Made by a program: the position numbers and the translations under genes. The notes below the pieces were generated by a model that was not told the origin of the DNA, made no database searches, and was given only the letters and a program-made list of their open reading frames with translations. From Cognatishimia sp. MH4019 (GTDB taxonomy: Bacteria > Pseudomonadota > Alphaproteobacteria > Rhodobacterales > Rhodobacteraceae), in NCBI RefSeq assembly GCF_020177595.1, contig NZ_JAHTBL010000001.1:434001-498000 (forward strand): a DNA stretch of 64,000 nt. The letters are read 5' to 3'. Shown here piece after piece: positions 17,207 to 27,067 of this stretch. Position 1 is the stretch's first letter, and the number at the start of each line of letters is the position of its first letter.

Positions 17207-18283
17207 CTAAACCGCCTTAAAGTGCTTGCTCAACTTCAACCCTTGGCCTTGATAGTTCGACGCGATGCCGGCACCGTATAGCTGTTCCGGCACCTCGGCC
17301 ATGCGCTCATAGACCAAACGACCGACGATCTGGCCGTGCTCCAAGACAAACGGCGCCTCATGGCAGCGGACTTCGAGGACGCCGCGCGAGCCTGCGCCTC
17401 CGGCGTCGTCATGGCCGAAGCCGGGGTCGAAGAAACCGGCGTAGTGGACGCGGAATTCGCCGACCATGGCGAGGTAGGGCGCCATTTCGGCGGCGCAGTC
17501 AGGGGGGATGGTGACGGCCTCTTGGGACACCAGAATGTAGAATGCACCGGGATCTAGGATGATGCAGCCCTCGGTCGTGTGGATGGGCTCCCAGTATTCC
17601 GACGGCTCGTAATGGGCGATTTTGTCCAGATCGATCACGCCGGTGTGGGGCTTGGCGCGGAAGCCGACCAGATCGCCAACCTCGGGGCGCAGATCGACGG
17701 AGAAGCCGAGGCCTTCGTCGATATGGGCGTCGCCGGAGACAAGCGATTCCTGTGCGTGTAGGTCGCGGAGTTCCAGATCGGACAGCACGGCTTGACCCTT
17801 GCGGAACCGGATCTGGTTGAGGCGTTGGCCGGGGCGCACGACGACGCTGAAGGAACGCGGGCAGATTTCGGCATAAAGCGGACCGGTGTAGCCGGGGGCG
17901 ATGCGGTCAAACTCGACCCCTTCATCAGTGATCGTGCGGGTGAGCAGATCGAGCCGCCCGGTGGAGCTTTTCGCGTTGGCGACGGCTTGAACGCCATCGG
18001 GCAACGCAAGGCTTTCCATCAGCGGCACGACATAGACCGCGCCTTTTTCAAGGACTGCACCCCCGGTGAGGTCAATGCGGTGCATCTCAAATTCGGACAG
18101 ACGGTCCTCGACCGTGTTGCCAGCACCTGCGAGAAAGGAGGCGCGGACGCGGTAAGCGACTGTTCCCAAACGCAGATCAAGGCTGGCGGGCTGGATTTGC
18201 TCAGGTGTGATGGCGGGGCTGCCGGACAGGGTGCCATCTGCAATCATGGCTTTGAGCGCTTGGCTGGGTAGAACGCCGGTCAT
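17207..18283 (-). CDS. dcd: dCTP deaminase, long tandem-domain type
   Basis: 358 residues from the ATG at 18283, preceded by AAGGGG; the frame continues eight codons upstream without support. The N-terminal half has the dCTP deaminase/dUTPase trimer motifs: IQPASLDLRLG, ANAKSSTGRLDLLTR, the GYTGPLYAEI segment and RPGQRLNQIRF. The C-terminal half repeats the same fold (EVGDLVGFRAK..., EGCIILDPGAFYILVS, AGFFDPGFGH). This doubled form of about 360 residues is usual in alphaproteobacteria, against about 190 in E. coli. It makes dUTP from dCTP for thymidylate synthesis. tRNA-Pro lies 63 bases upstream. Confidence 0.88.
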   Translation of the reverse strand: MTGVLPSQALKAMIADGTLSGSPAITPEQIQPASLDLRLGTVAYRVRASFLAGAGNTVEDRLSEFEMHRIDLTGGAVLEKGAVYVVPLMESLALPDGVQAVANAKSSTGRLDLLTRTITDEGVEFDRIAPGYTGPLYAEICPRSFSVVVRPGQRLNQIRFRKGQAVLSDLELRDLHAQESLVSGDAHIDEGLGFSVDLRPEVGDLVGFRAKPHTGVIDLDKIAHYEPSEYWEPIHTTEGCIILDPGAFYILVSQEAVTIPPDCAAEMAPYLAMVGEFRVHYAGFFDPGFGHDDAGGAGSRGVLEVRCHEAPFVLEHGQIVGRLVYERMAEVPEQLYGAGIASNYQGQGLKLSKHFKAV

Positions 18284-18346
18284 GGTTTTAGCCCCTTCAA
18301 TATGCAAACCGCCCGCAGCGCTGGGTGCGCGGCGAGCGGTGTGATT

Positions 18347-18423
18347 TGGTCGGGCTAGCAGGACTCGAACCTGCGACCTTCCGTCCCCCAGACGGACGCG
18401 CTACCAGGCTGCGCCATAGCCCG
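18347..18423 (-). tRNA. tRNA-Pro (anticodon GGG)
   Basis: Read on the minus strand it begins CGGGCTATGGCGCAGCCTGG. The acceptor stem CGGGCTA pairs with TAGCCCG, followed by A and an encoded CCA. The anticodon stem TCCGT/ACGGA encloses the seven-base loop CTGGGGG, giving anticodon GGG. The T arm has GGTTCGAGTCC. Total length is 77 bases including CCA. Confidence 0.95.
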
Positions 18424-18480
18424 ACTGGCGTGCAGTCATAACGATTTTGCGGCAGGGGGCAAGCGGGGAATCGCAGCAAT

Positions 18481-19164
18481 TTAGCCGCGCACGCCGTGGT
18501 CGGTCATTTGCGCGCGCAGCGCTTTGAGACGTGTCAGAAGCGGGATGATCTGATCGGCTTTGGACGCAAGCTCTGCCGGGGTGCGGGAGAGTGCGAGGCC
18601 AATGGCAGAAGCCGCGTGCGGTGCGTCACCGGGCGTATCGTCGGGGATATCTGCGATCTCTACAATGCGCGGCTTGGGCGCGGTTGGCTCCGGCGCTGGG
18701 TCTTGCACGGCAGGGGCCGGTTCTGGCGCGGCCTCTTGCGGCTCTGGCTCGGGTGCGGGGCCGGGCGCTGGCGGTGTGGCAGGCTCAGTAGCGGCGGCAG
18801 GCTCTGGCGCGACTGTCGGCTCGAACGCGACGACATTGTCGTCTTCCGCAGTTTCAGGCGTTGCTTCGTGAACGATGTCATCAGCGCCATCAATCATCGG
18901 CGAATGCGCGGTGACCGCGCTGATCCCATCTTCGCGGATCATGCTTTGGACAGCCTTGATCGTTTGCCCCTGATCATGGAGCAACATTTTGATTCCGCCC
19001 AGTAATTCCATATCTGCCGGACGGTAATAGCGCCGCCCGCCCGCCCGTTTGACGGGTTTCACCTGAGTGAACTTGCTTTCCCAGAATCGCAACACATGGG
19101 GGGCCACATCGAGCCATTCAGCGACCTCGGAGATGGTGCGGAAGGCGTCGGGGGCTTTGCCCAT
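18481..19164 (-). CDS. MerR-family transcriptional regulator
   Basis: 227 residues. The N-terminal MerR helix-turn-helix is clear: [22 protein letters not shown], then [16 protein letters not shown] (the wing) and a helix with [12 protein letters not shown]. From about residue 95 it becomes a low-complexity Pro/Glu/Ala tail and ends in a short helical segment. No cysteines suited to metal sensing are seen. It lies 11 bases after ihfA, an arrangement found in many Rhodobacterales, so it is probably a conserved regulator co-expressed with IHF; the target is unknown. Confidence 0.85.
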   Translation of the reverse strand: MGKAPDAFRTISEVAEWLDVAPHVLRFWESKFTQVKPVKRAGGRRYYRPADMELLGGIKMLLHDQGQTIKAVQSMIREDGISAVTAHSPMIDGADDIVHEATPETAEDDNVVAFEPTVAPEPAAATEPATPPAPGPAPEPEPQEAAPEPAPAVQDPAPEPTAPKPRIVEIADIPDDTPGDAPHAASAIGLALSRTPAELASKADQIIPLLTRLKALRAQMTDHGVRG

Positions 19165-19175
19165 GATGCGGTGTC

Positions 19176-19478
19176 CTACTTGCTGTTTCCGGTCGCCACG
19201 CGATCTTTCATAAGATGCGAGGGGCGGAAGGTGAGCACGCGACGGGGATGGATCGGAACTTCCTCGCCGGTCTTGGGGTTGCGGCCCACGCGGGCGGCTT
19301 TGTCACGCACGCTGAACGTGCCGAAGGAGGAGATTTTCACCGTCTCACCCGCTACCAGCGCGTCAGACATGTGATCCAGAACCGACTCAACCAGTTGAGA
19401 AGATTCGTTTCGAGACAGACCCACTTCGCGGAAAACCGCTTCGCTCAAATCCATCCGAGTCAGCGTTTTATCAGACAT
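19176..19478 (-). CDS. ihfA: Integration host factor alpha subunit
   Basis: 100 residues, the normal size. It has the HU/IHF fold: [21 protein letters not shown] at the N-terminus, [20 protein letters not shown] at the saddle, and the DNA-intercalating beta-arm segment [14 protein letters not shown] with its proline. With IHF beta it bends DNA at specific sites for recombination, replication and transcription. It is followed closely by the MerR gene and preceded by fabH at 76 bases. Confidence 0.95.
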   Translation of the reverse strand: MSDKTLTRMDLSEAVFREVGLSRNESSQLVESVLDHMSDALVAGETVKISSFGTFSVRDKAARVGRNPKTGEEVPIHPRRVLTFRPSHLMKDRVATGNSK

Positions 19479-19554
19479 GTCACCCCCTTAGCTTTCCAGT
19501 CACACTAAGGCGCGGGCAATTTCCGAGTCAATATCAATGACTTGCGAATGGCTG

Positions 19555-20526
19555 TTACCAGCGCAAAACCACCGCGCCCCAGGCCAAACCACCTCCGATT
19601 GCTTCGGTGACGACCAAATCGCCTTGCTTGATCTGGCCACGGGCCTTGCCGACCGACAGCGCCAGCGGGATCGACGCGGCAGAGGTGTTGCCGTGATCCT
19701 GAACAGTGACCACGACCCGATCCATCGGAACGCCCATTTTTTGGGCAGTTTTGGTGATAATGCGCAGGTTGGCCTGATGGGGCACGATCCAGTCCACATC
19801 ATCGCCGGTGAGGCCGATCTTTTCGAGGGCGGTGTCGGCGGTTCTGGCGAGCTTTTCGACCGCGTGTCGGAACACCTCTTTGCCCTGCATGCGCAGATGG
19901 CCGGTGGACTGGGTGGAGACACCGCCATCCACATAAAGAATATCGCGCTGACTGCCGTCTGAATTCAGATCGACCGACAGGATGCCGCGATCGCTCGGGG
20001 TGCCTTCGCCCTCGGCGGCTTCAAGGATCAACGCGCCTGCACCATCGCCAAAAAGTACGCAGGTGCCGCGGTCGGTCCAATCCATGATCCGGCTGAAGGT
20101 TTCGGCTCCGATCACCAGAACCCGCTTGGCTTGACCGCTTACAATCAACGCATTGGCATTGCTGAGAGCAAAAACGAACCCCGCACAAACGGCTTGCACA
20201 TCAAAGGCATAGCCTTTGGTCATGCCAAGCGCGTGTTGCACCATGGTCGCGGCAGAGGGAAAGGTTAGATCGGCGGTGGATGTTGCGACGATGATCGCGT
20301 CGATATCGCCTGCGGTCAGACCGGCATCCTTTAGCGCTGCAGTCGCGGCTGCCGTGGCCATTTGCGATGTGGTCTCGCCATCAGCGGCCAGATGCCGGCG
20401 TTCAATGCCAGAGCGCGAGCGTATCCACTCGTCGCTGGTTTCCAGGCTTTCTTCAAATTCGCTGTTCTCGACAATGCGTTCCGGCAGGTAATGCCCAACG
20501 CCTTTGACAACTGCCCGAACGCTCAT
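19555..20526 (-). CDS. fabH: 3-oxoacyl-ACP synthase III
   Basis: 323 residues. The KAS III triad is present: Cys114 in VQAVCAGF, the His of WIVPHQANLRI and the Asn of DHGNTSAASIP. The enzyme condenses acetyl-CoA with malonyl-ACP to start fatty acid synthesis. Its ATG overlaps the plsX stop by four bases, the standard plsX-fabH arrangement linking phospholipid and fatty acid synthesis. Confidence 0.96.
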   Translation of the reverse strand: MSVRAVVKGVGHYLPERIVENSEFEESLETSDEWIRSRSGIERRHLAADGETTSQMATAAATAALKDAGLTAGDIDAIIVATSTADLTFPSAATMVQHALGMTKGYAFDVQAVCAGFVFALSNANALIVSGQAKRVLVIGAETFSRIMDWTDRGTCVLFGDGAGALILEAAEGEGTPSDRGILSVDLNSDGSQRDILYVDGGVSTQSTGHLRMQGKEVFRHAVEKLARTADTALEKIGLTGDDVDWIVPHQANLRIITKTAQKMGVPMDRVVVTVQDHGNTSAASIPLALSVGKARGQIKQGDLVVTEAIGGGLAWGAVVLRW

Positions 20527-21617
20527 GCGTCTTGTCCGTTCTTCTCAAAATCCTGCAGTCCGTGCTGCGCCAAAAGAGCCGCTTGCGCGACCCGGGCGGC
20601 CAATTTCTCGGAAAAGCCTGCCTGACCCAGAGTAAACGCCAATTGCACGGCAGAGGCCACACCCAAAGCGTCGGCAGAGCCGTGTGATTTCACCACAGTG
20701 CCGTTCAGGCCCAAAAATACGCCACCATTGACGCGGCGCGGGTCGATCCGCTTGCTGAGGCGGCGCAGGGATGTCAACGCGAGAAGGGCTGCAATGCGCG
20801 AGAGCGGCGTGGCCTTGAACGCGTCCTGCAGGAAATCGCGGATCAGGCTGGCGGTGCCTTCGCCTGTTTTCAGGGCGATATTGCCGGTAAAACCATCGGT
20901 GACGATCACATCGACCCGGTCGGAGGGGATATCACCGCCCTCGACAAAGCCGACATAGTCAAAATCGGCAGAAGGTGCGATGGCCGCGATCATGTCATTG
21001 GCGACTTTAAGTTCAGCGCGGCCCTTATGCTCTTCCGTGCCGACGTTCAGCAGACCGATCCGCGGGCGTTTGAGGCCCAGACCGTTGCGCGCGTAAGACG
21101 CGCCCATCAGCGCATATTGCAGCAGATCCTGTTCATCCGCTTTGATATCGGCGCCTACGTCCAGCATGACATTGAAGCCACCGGCATTGCGGGATGGCCA
21201 AAGGCAGGCGATGGCGGGGCGGTTCACGCCCTCGACCTTGCGCAGACGGATCATCGACAGCGCCATCAGCGCGCCGGTATTGCCGCAAGACACCGCGACA
21301 GAGGCGTCGCCCGCGCGTACCGCTTCCACGGCAGACCACATCGAGGTGCCTTTGCCGTTGCGCATCACGTGGCTGGGTTTGGCATCCATTGTCACGACAT
21401 CGGTCGTGTGGCGGATCTCGCAGCGGTTGGTCAGCTTGCGTTTTTCGACAAGCGGTTTCAGCTGCGCCTCATCCCCATGCAGAATGAACCGGATTGCTTC
21501 ATTCTTGGAGGCCGCACGCGAAAGACCCGCAACAACTGCTGCGGGCCCGTTGTCTCCGCCCATGGCGTCGACAGAAATTGTGGTGCTTTGCCCGGTGGAG
21601 GTGTCAGATGACGTCAT
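20523..21617 (-). CDS. plsX: Phosphate acyltransferase
   Basis: 364 residues starting MTSSDTSTGQSTTISVDAMG. VDAMGGDNGP is the family signature; CGNTGALMAL, DVGADIKADEQDLLQYALMG and TDGFTGNIALKTGEG also match PlsX. It converts acyl-ACP and phosphate to acyl-phosphate for PlsY in phospholipid synthesis. It lies 18 bases downstream of rpmF and overlaps fabH. Confidence 0.95.
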   Translation of the reverse strand: MTSSDTSTGQSTTISVDAMGGDNGPAAVVAGLSRAASKNEAIRFILHGDEAQLKPLVEKRKLTNRCEIRHTTDVVTMDAKPSHVMRNGKGTSMWSAVEAVRAGDASVAVSCGNTGALMALSMIRLRKVEGVNRPAIACLWPSRNAGGFNVMLDVGADIKADEQDLLQYALMGASYARNGLGLKRPRIGLLNVGTEEHKGRAELKVANDMIAAIAPSADFDYVGFVEGGDIPSDRVDVIVTDGFTGNIALKTGEGTASLIRDFLQDAFKATPLSRIAALLALTSLRRLSKRIDPRRVNGGVFLGLNGTVVKSHGSADALGVASAVQLAFTLGQAGFSEKLAARVAQAALLAQHGLQDFEKNGQDA

Positions 21618-21635
21618 CGGGCGCGCGCCGCTGGA

Positions 21636-21845
21636 TTATGCCGCGTCTTCTTCATCCAGATCGACTTCGTCGACCATCGCGACAACCTCGCGGTCATCGT
21701 AGTGGCCACAGGCCGCACAGACGTGATGCGGGCGCTTGAGCTCGCCGCAGTTCGGGCACTCGTTCGGATTGCCAGCGACCAGCGCGTCATGTGCGCGGCG
21801 GTTGTTGCGGCGCGATTTCGAAATTTTATTCTGAGGGACAGCCAT
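21636..21845 (-). CDS. rpmF: 50S ribosomal protein L32
   Basis: 69 residues starting [20 protein letters not shown], the classic L32 opening. A zinc-ribbon pair is formed by Cys30/Cys33 (ECPNCG) and Cys43/Cys46 (VCAACGHYD). The C-terminus is an acidic extension. The rpmF-plsX-fabH order is widely conserved. Confidence 0.97.
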   Translation of the reverse strand: MAVPQNKISKSRRNNRRAHDALVAGNPNECPNCGELKRPHHVCAACGHYDDREVVAMVDEVDLDEEDAA

Positions 21846-22006
21846 GTCACAACCTCGGTCTATCTGGGCAAAAGCCCTGTTTCCTTGGGGTATCGCGGAC
21901 GGATACGCCGTAGCGCGCATCCTGTCTACCCCTTTGTCAGAGGTGCGCGAACATACTGCGATTCCTCTGTAGCGCAACCCTTTTGTCTGACCCCTAGAAA
22001 ACGCGA

Positions 22007-22573
22007 TTATTCGCCTTTGTTTTCAAGTTGATCGCGCAGCCCGGCAAGGCCGGCGAAGGGTTTGACGTCTTCATCGGTCAGCGCGGCTTTTCCCGGCTCT
22101 GTGAAGACGGCTTGGCCAACCTCGGCCCCATCCGCGCGCGGATAGAGTGGAAGCGCCAAGGCCAGCGCCTCGGTCATAACGCCGCCAAGGTCGATGACGG
22201 CGGGAAGAGGCTCTACCGTATCGTCCTCGGGCATTTCTACCTCGCTGCCATCGGGGGCGGGCGTGTAATCAGTCACGTAAGAGCGGCTGACAACCTCGTC
22301 GATCCGGGTGGTCACGGGGGCCAGCGTGACAACGCAGGCCTGCACCACGGTCGCGCCCAATGTGCCGTCCAACTGCCAGTCGCGTTTACCCATCGGCTTC
22401 AACGTCACGTCAAAACGCAGCTTGCGCACCGCTTCGATGCCCAGATCGGCCGCGATGGCCTCGCAAACCTCTGCATCCGGGGACAGTGTCACGCGGCTGG
22501 GTTTGCGTGAAGGCAGATCGGCCACGCGCACAGGATGGGTGAAAGCAGGGGTGCCGGACGGGGTGTCAGACAT
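22007..22573 (-). CDS. DUF177 (YceD-like) protein
   Basis: 188 residues from the ATG at 22573 ([11 protein letters not shown]); further upstream the frame loses resemblance. The central part matches the DUF177/YceD family: [18 protein letters not shown] resembles the usual GxxxxxxxxxCxRC-type core, and the tail has [13 protein letters not shown]. The family sits next to rpmF in most bacteria and is linked to 23S rRNA accumulation in plants and bacteria. Here it lies 161 bases upstream of rpmF on the same strand and diverges from bamE. Confidence 0.85.
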   Translation of the reverse strand: MSDTPSGTPAFTHPVRVADLPSRKPSRVTLSPDAEVCEAIAADLGIEAVRKLRFDVTLKPMGKRDWQLDGTLGATVVQACVVTLAPVTTRIDEVVSRSYVTDYTPAPDGSEVEMPEDDTVEPLPAVIDLGGVMTEALALALPLYPRADGAEVGQAVFTEPGKAALTDEDVKPFAGLAGLRDQLENKGE

Positions 22574-22656
22574 AATCAGGAGTTTCCTTTCTTGAACCGC
22601 GCGCCGCTCGTGTGTAACCAAAGCACAGAAGAGGCCGGTGAAACGCGGTCACGAGC

Positions 22657-23127
22657 ATGGGGAAGACAATGGCAAACTGGCCCGGATTGGTAAAGCAACT
22701 CGCAGCAGCGACGGTGATCTTGTCGCTGGCCGCATGTTCGGCGATCTATCGCAATCACGGGTATGCGCCCACGGATGATGAGTTGTCCTTCCTCGTGGTG
22801 GGCGTGGATACGCGCGCCTCGGTCGAGGAGAGCGTTGGCCGCCCCAGCGCGACGGGCGTTCTGAACGAAAGCGGATGGTATTACGTCTCTAGCCGCTGGC
22901 GTCACTTTGCATACCGCGCCCCCGAAGTGATCGACCGTCAGGTTGTTGCGATCAGTTTTGCCGGTGAAGAAGGCACGATTACCAATATCGAGCGGTTTAC
23001 GCTCGAGGATGGTCAGATCGTGCCTCTGTCGCGCCGGGTTACGGATAGTTCCGTTCAGGGCATTAGCTTCCTGCGTCAACTGCTTGGTAATATTGGAAAC
23101 TTCAACCCCGCGGGCCTTCTGGATTAA
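22657..23127 (+). CDS. bamE: Outer membrane assembly lipoprotein BamE/SmpA family
   Basis: 156 residues from ATG 22657; the ATG at 22669 is an alternative. A lipoprotein signal ends [14 protein letters not shown], with the lipidated Cys near residue 27. The SmpA/OmlA fold follows: [38 protein letters not shown] and a strand-rich C-terminus. BamE is a small subunit of the BAM complex that folds outer-membrane beta barrels. It is divergent from the DUF177 gene and overlaps msrB by four bases at the 3' ends. Confidence 0.85.
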   Translation: MGKTMANWPGLVKQLAAATVILSLAACSAIYRNHGYAPTDDELSFLVVGVDTRASVEESVGRPSATGVLNESGWYYVSSRWRHFAYRAPEVIDRQVVAISFAGEEGTITNIERFTLEDGQIVPLSRRVTDSSVQGISFLRQLLGNIGNFNPAGLLD

Positions 23128-23519
23128 TCGCTCTCGGGCTCAAATTCGAGCGCAACACCGTTGATGCAGTAGCGCAGCCCTGTGGGCTGCGGTCCGTCGG
23201 GAAAGACGTGTCCCAGATGCGCATCACAGCGGTTGCAATGCACCTCTGTGCGACGCATGAAAAAGCTGCGATCTTCTTTCTCGCCGACCATGTCGCCATC
23301 CACAGGCGCGTAGAAAGAGGGCCATCCCGTGCCGCTCTCAAACTTGGTGTCCTGATCGAAAAGCGGCGCACCGCAGCAGACACACATATAGGTGCCAGGA
23401 TTTTTCGGAAAATTCTCATGGGTGCCGGCCCGCTCGGTGCCGTGTTTGCGCGTTACTTTATAGGCTTCAGGGCTAAGCTGTTCGCGCCATTCTGCATCGG
23501 ATTTGATGATTTTGTCCAT
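23124..23519 (-). CDS. msrB: Peptide-methionine (R)-S-oxide reductase
   Basis: 131 residues. The catalytic Cys118 is in [11 protein letters not shown]. The zinc-binding pairs are in [10 protein letters not shown] and [12 protein letters not shown]. The opening [19 protein letters not shown] is typical. It repairs the R-sulfoxide of methionine in oxidised proteins. No signal peptide is present, so it is cytosolic. Confidence 0.95.
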   Translation of the reverse strand: MDKIIKSDAEWREQLSPEAYKVTRKHGTERAGTHENFPKNPGTYMCVCCGAPLFDQDTKFESGTGWPSFYAPVDGDMVGEKEDRSFFMRRTEVHCNRCDAHLGHVFPDGPQPTGLRYCINGVALEFEPESD

Positions 23520-23642
23520 TTAGACCTCATTCGCCGTTTTCTGTCATCGCGATGACATCACTTGTGTGCCACGCCTTTGACACCATAGATATGGTGGTGG
23601 TCGCAAAGGCCAAGGGACGATCCAGAAACGGAGCGCCGAAAG

Positions 23643-24368
23643 ATGATCTCACTCGGACGCGGGGCGTATAAGGCGCGCTTTACCAGCGAGGCTGTAGATG
23701 TCGCGGCCTGTCAGGCGCTGCGCCATCTTGCGTTTCACGGAAGTGAGGGGCGCGATGCGGATCCGTTTGATGCGACCTGCACCCATGTGATGGTCGAGCG
23801 GGGCGAGACGCTGGTTGCCTGCTACCGGCTACTGCGGCTGGAGAGCGGGCGCGAGATTGCGCGCAGCTATGCAGCGCAATTCTATGACCTCGGGGCATTG
23901 GAGGCTTTTGATGGTCCGCTGGTCGAGATGGGGCGCTTTTGCGTGCATCCCGATCATCCAGATCCGGACATCATCCGTGTCGCTTGGGCCGCGCTGACGC
24001 GCTATGTGGACGCGGATGGCATAAAGATGCTGTTTGGCTGCGCATCGTTCGAAGGGACACAGGCCGCGGATTACACCGACGCCTTCGCCATCCTCAAAGC
24101 GCGTCATCTGGCCCCGAAGCGGTGGTTGCCACGGGTAAAAGCGCCAAATGTTTTTCGCTATGCCAAACAGTTGCGCGGTGAAGCTAATGTCAAATCAGGT
24201 ATGCTGCGGATGCCGCCATTGCTACGCACCTATCTGACGATGGGCGGTTGGGTCAGCGATCATGCGGTGGTCGACACGCAGATGAACACGCTGCATGTCT
24301 TCACCGGGGTCGAAATCGCAGCAATTCCGCCTGCGCGCGCGCGTCTTCTGCGCGCTGTCGCGACTTGA
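23643..24368 (+). CDS. olsB: Ornithine N-acyltransferase OlsB-like (GNAT fold)
   Basis: 241 residues. Early AACQALRHLAFHG, then FDATCTHVMVER, ACYRLLRL, VEMGRFCVHPDH and LFGCASFEGT are features of OlsB, which transfers a 3-hydroxyacyl group from ACP to ornithine to form lyso-ornithine lipid, a phosphate-free membrane lipid common in marine alphaproteobacteria. The partner acyltransferase OlsA, often adjacent, is not in this window; the next gene is an ABC-F ATPase 31 bases on. Confidence 0.8.
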   Translation: MISLGRGAYKARFTSEAVDVAACQALRHLAFHGSEGRDADPFDATCTHVMVERGETLVACYRLLRLESGREIARSYAAQFYDLGALEAFDGPLVEMGRFCVHPDHPDPDIIRVAWAALTRYVDADGIKMLFGCASFEGTQAADYTDAFAILKARHLAPKRWLPRVKAPNVFRYAKQLRGEANVKSGMLRMPPLLRTYLTMGGWVSDHAVVDTQMNTLHVFTGVEIAAIPPARARLLRAVAT

Positions 24369-24399
24369 CGGCGCGCACGCAGCCGCATAGCTGCGGCCC

Positions 24400-26205
24400 A
24401 TGGCGCGTGCACCTCTTTTACAGCTTTCCGACATCTCCCTGACTTTCGGCGGGGAGCCGATCTTTTCCGATCTTGGACTGGTCGTCCAGCAAGGCGACCG
24501 GGTCGCCCTGGTGGGCCGCAACGGCTCTGGCAAATCGACATTAATGAAGGTCATGGCCGCACTGACGGAAGCCGATAGCGGCTCTCGCGTCGTGCCGCCC
24601 GGCACCTCGGTTGGCTATATGGAGCAGGACCCGGACATGTCGGGTTTTGCGACTATCGGCGATTACGCAGCCAGCGGATTGGACGAGACTGAAGCCTATA
24701 AGGTGGACATGGTGGCGGATGGGTTGAAGTTTGACCCCGCAACGCCTGTTGAAACTGCGTCCGGCGGGGAAAAGCGTCGTGCGGCCTTGGCGAAACTGAT
24801 GGCTGAAGCACCGGATCTGATGCTTCTGGACGAGCCGACAAACCATCTGGATATCCAAGCGATCCAATGGCTTGAGGATGAATTGAAGGCGACACGGACG
24901 GCTTATGTCTTGATCAGCCATGACCGCGCATTCCTGCGCGCGCTGACAAAAGCGACGCTGTGGATTGATCGTGGTGCTGTTCGTCGTCAAGAGCAGGGCT
25001 TTGACGCGTTCGAGGCGTGGCGCGACAAGACCTGGGAAGAAGAGGACGACCAGCGCCACAAGCTCGATCGCAAGATAAAGGCCGAGGCGCGATGGGCGGT
25101 CGAAGGTATCTCGGCCCGACGCAAACGTAATCAAGGGCGCGTGCGCGCGCTGCAAGAGTTGCGCAAAACGCGCTCCAACATGATCCGGCGGCAAGGCGCT
25201 GCGGATATGGCGCTGGAGAGTGGGCCGAAATCCGGCAAGAAGGTCATCGAAGCGGAAGGTATTTCAAAGACCTACGGGGAGAAGCTCATCCTGAAGCCGT
25301 TTGATCTGAAGGTGCAGCGCGGGGATCGTGTGGCCTTCATTGGACCCAATGGTGCAGGCAAGACCACGCTTCTGAAGATGCTGATCGGACAGGAAGAGCC
25401 GGATACGGGCACTGTCAAAATGGGCACGAATCTGGAACTTGCGGTTTTCGATCAGACCCGCGCGCAACTGAACCCGGATATGACGCTTTGGGATAATCTG
25501 ACGCTGGATCCTGAGATGGCGGTTTCCGGCAGGTCTGATCAGGTGATGGTGCGCGGGACGCCGAAACATGTGGTTGGCTATCTGAAAGACTTTCTGTTTG
25601 ATGAACGGCAAGTGCGCGCGCCGGTGCGCAGCCTTTCGGGCGGTGAGAAGGCGCGGCTGCTATTGGCGCGGATCATGGCGCGGGAAAGCAATCTGCTGGT
25701 GCTCGACGAACCGACGAACGATCTGGATATCGAAACGCTCGATCTATTGCAGGAATTGCTGGACGACTATGACGGCACGGTGCTGCTGGTCAGCCACGAC
25801 CGGGATTTTCTGGATCGTGTGGCGACGACGACCATCGCGATGGAGGGGCAGGGCCAAGCCACGGCCTATGCAGGGGGCTGGTCGGACTATCAGTCCCAGC
25901 GCGGCACAGTGGATGCGATGCCGGACCCGGTGAAGCGAAGGGCCAAGCAAGAAGAGGCGGCAAAGCCTGTTGCGACGGCAGATGCGTTGTCCTTCACCGA
26001 AAAGCACCGGTTGGAGGAATTGCCGACGGTGATCGAACGGCTGGAAGCGGAGATTGCCAAGCTTGAAGAGTTCCTCATGGACCCGGACCTTTTCACCAAG
26101 GCGCCGGTGAAGTTTCAGAAAGCCACCGATGCCTTGGTGGAACGGCAAGCTGCGTTGAGCGCGGCCGAAGAGGAATGGATGCTGCTGGAAGAAAAGGCTG
26201 GTTAG
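24400..26205 (+). CDS. ABC-F family ATPase, Uup-like
   Basis: 601 residues with two ABC cassettes and no membrane segments. The first has Walker A GRNGSGKST and signature SGGEKRR with LLDEPTNHLD. The second has GPNGAGKTT, LSGGEKARLL and VLDEPTNDLD. The linker between cassettes is basic and helical (KIKAEARWAVEG to RRQGAADMALE). The C-terminus has a predicted coiled coil (residues about 525-600, RLEELPTVIERLEAEIAKLEE) as in Uup. ABC-F proteins act on ribosomes or, in Uup's case, also on branched DNA. It overlaps the convergent SDR gene by four bases. Confidence 0.9.
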   Translation: MARAPLLQLSDISLTFGGEPIFSDLGLVVQQGDRVALVGRNGSGKSTLMKVMAALTEADSGSRVVPPGTSVGYMEQDPDMSGFATIGDYAASGLDETEAYKVDMVADGLKFDPATPVETASGGEKRRAALAKLMAEAPDLMLLDEPTNHLDIQAIQWLEDELKATRTAYVLISHDRAFLRALTKATLWIDRGAVRRQEQGFDAFEAWRDKTWEEEDDQRHKLDRKIKAEARWAVEGISARRKRNQGRVRALQELRKTRSNMIRRQGAADMALESGPKSGKKVIEAEGISKTYGEKLILKPFDLKVQRGDRVAFIGPNGAGKTTLLKMLIGQEEPDTGTVKMGTNLELAVFDQTRAQLNPDMTLWDNLTLDPEMAVSGRSDQVMVRGTPKHVVGYLKDFLFDERQVRAPVRSLSGGEKARLLLARIMARESNLLVLDEPTNDLDIETLDLLQELLDDYDGTVLLVSHDRDFLDRVATTTIAMEGQGQATAYAGGWSDYQSQRGTVDAMPDPVKRRAKQEEAAKPVATADALSFTEKHRLEELPTVIERLEAEIAKLEEFLMDPDLFTKAPVKFQKATDALVERQAALSAAEEEWMLLEEKAG

Positions 26206-26957
26206 GGCATTCTAAGCGCACCATCGAGGCGGATCACCTCGCCGTTCAGATAGGGGCAGGTGACGATGAATTTCGCAAGATTTGCGAACTCTGCCGGATC
26301 GCCGAGACGTTTGGGAAAGGTCACATCGGCTGCAAGCCCGTCCATGATTTCCTCGCCCAGACCTTCAAGCATCGGCGTGCGAAAGATGCCCGGCGCAATC
26401 GCCATAACGCGTACCCCAACCGATGCCAGATCGCGGGCCATGGGCAGGCTCAATCCTGCGATACCGGCCTTTGAGGCCGCATAGGCGGCCTGACCCTTTT
26501 GGCCGTCAAACGCTGCAATAGAGGCGGTATTGATGATCACCCCGCGCTGACCATCCATGTCGGGATCGTTGGTGGCCATGCGTTCAGCCGCAAGACGAGC
26601 GACGTTGAAACTGCCCGCAAGGTTGATCTGCAGTGTCTTCTGAAAGCGCGCAAAATCATGGGGGCCGTTTCGGCCAAGCGTCTTCTCGCCAGTCGCGATC
26701 CCTGCGCAATTGACAGCTACATTCAGCCGACCGTGACGCGCGAGGGTGGCATCCAGTGCGGCGCTGACGGAAGCGGGGTCAGTGACATCGGTCTGGACGA
26801 ACTGCGCCACGATCTCTGCGGCATAGGCCGTGCCTTGGTCTGCATCAAGGTCAAGAAGCGTGACGTCCGCACCTGCGGCGCGAAACGCCTTTGCAGTCGC
26901 AGCACCCAGACCGGACGCACCCCCTGTGATGATTGCGGCTACCGCGTTGAAATCCAT
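26202..26957 (-). CDS. Short-chain dehydrogenase, 3-hydroxyacyl-CoA dehydrogenase type 2-like
   Basis: 251 residues from the ATG at 26957 (MDFNAVAAIITGG). TGGASGLGAATA binds NAD, DLDADQG follows the acidic residue that favours NAD over NADP, NTASIAAF carries the catalytic Ser and YAASK the Tyr/Lys pair. KTLGRNGPHDFARFQKTLQIN resembles the HSD10 type that oxidises short or branched 3-hydroxyacyl-CoA, for instance in isoleucine breakdown. The precise substrate is not certain. It is a single gene convergent with the ABC-F gene. Confidence 0.82.
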   Translation of the reverse strand: MDFNAVAAIITGGASGLGAATAKAFRAAGADVTLLDLDADQGTAYAAEIVAQFVQTDVTDPASVSAALDATLARHGRLNVAVNCAGIATGEKTLGRNGPHDFARFQKTLQINLAGSFNVARLAAERMATNDPDMDGQRGVIINTASIAAFDGQKGQAAYAASKAGIAGLSLPMARDLASVGVRVMAIAPGIFRTPMLEGLGEEIMDGLAADVTFPKRLGDPAEFANLAKFIVTCPYLNGEVIRLDGALRMP

Positions 26958-27067
26958 GTCACCCTCCACTTTGTCTCGGGTTTTTCATACGATGTTCCTG
27001 CGCTAAGCGAAACCTCGCCATCAGGGCATTGACGCCGCCAGATCAGAGGTCTAGACCCCCGCCATTG

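Noticed and set aside
15893-18423. TIR gene as part of a tRNA-Pro-integrated genomic island
   Set aside because: dcd lies between the TIR gene and tRNA-Pro. No integrase and no direct repeat of the tRNA 3' end was found on the far side.
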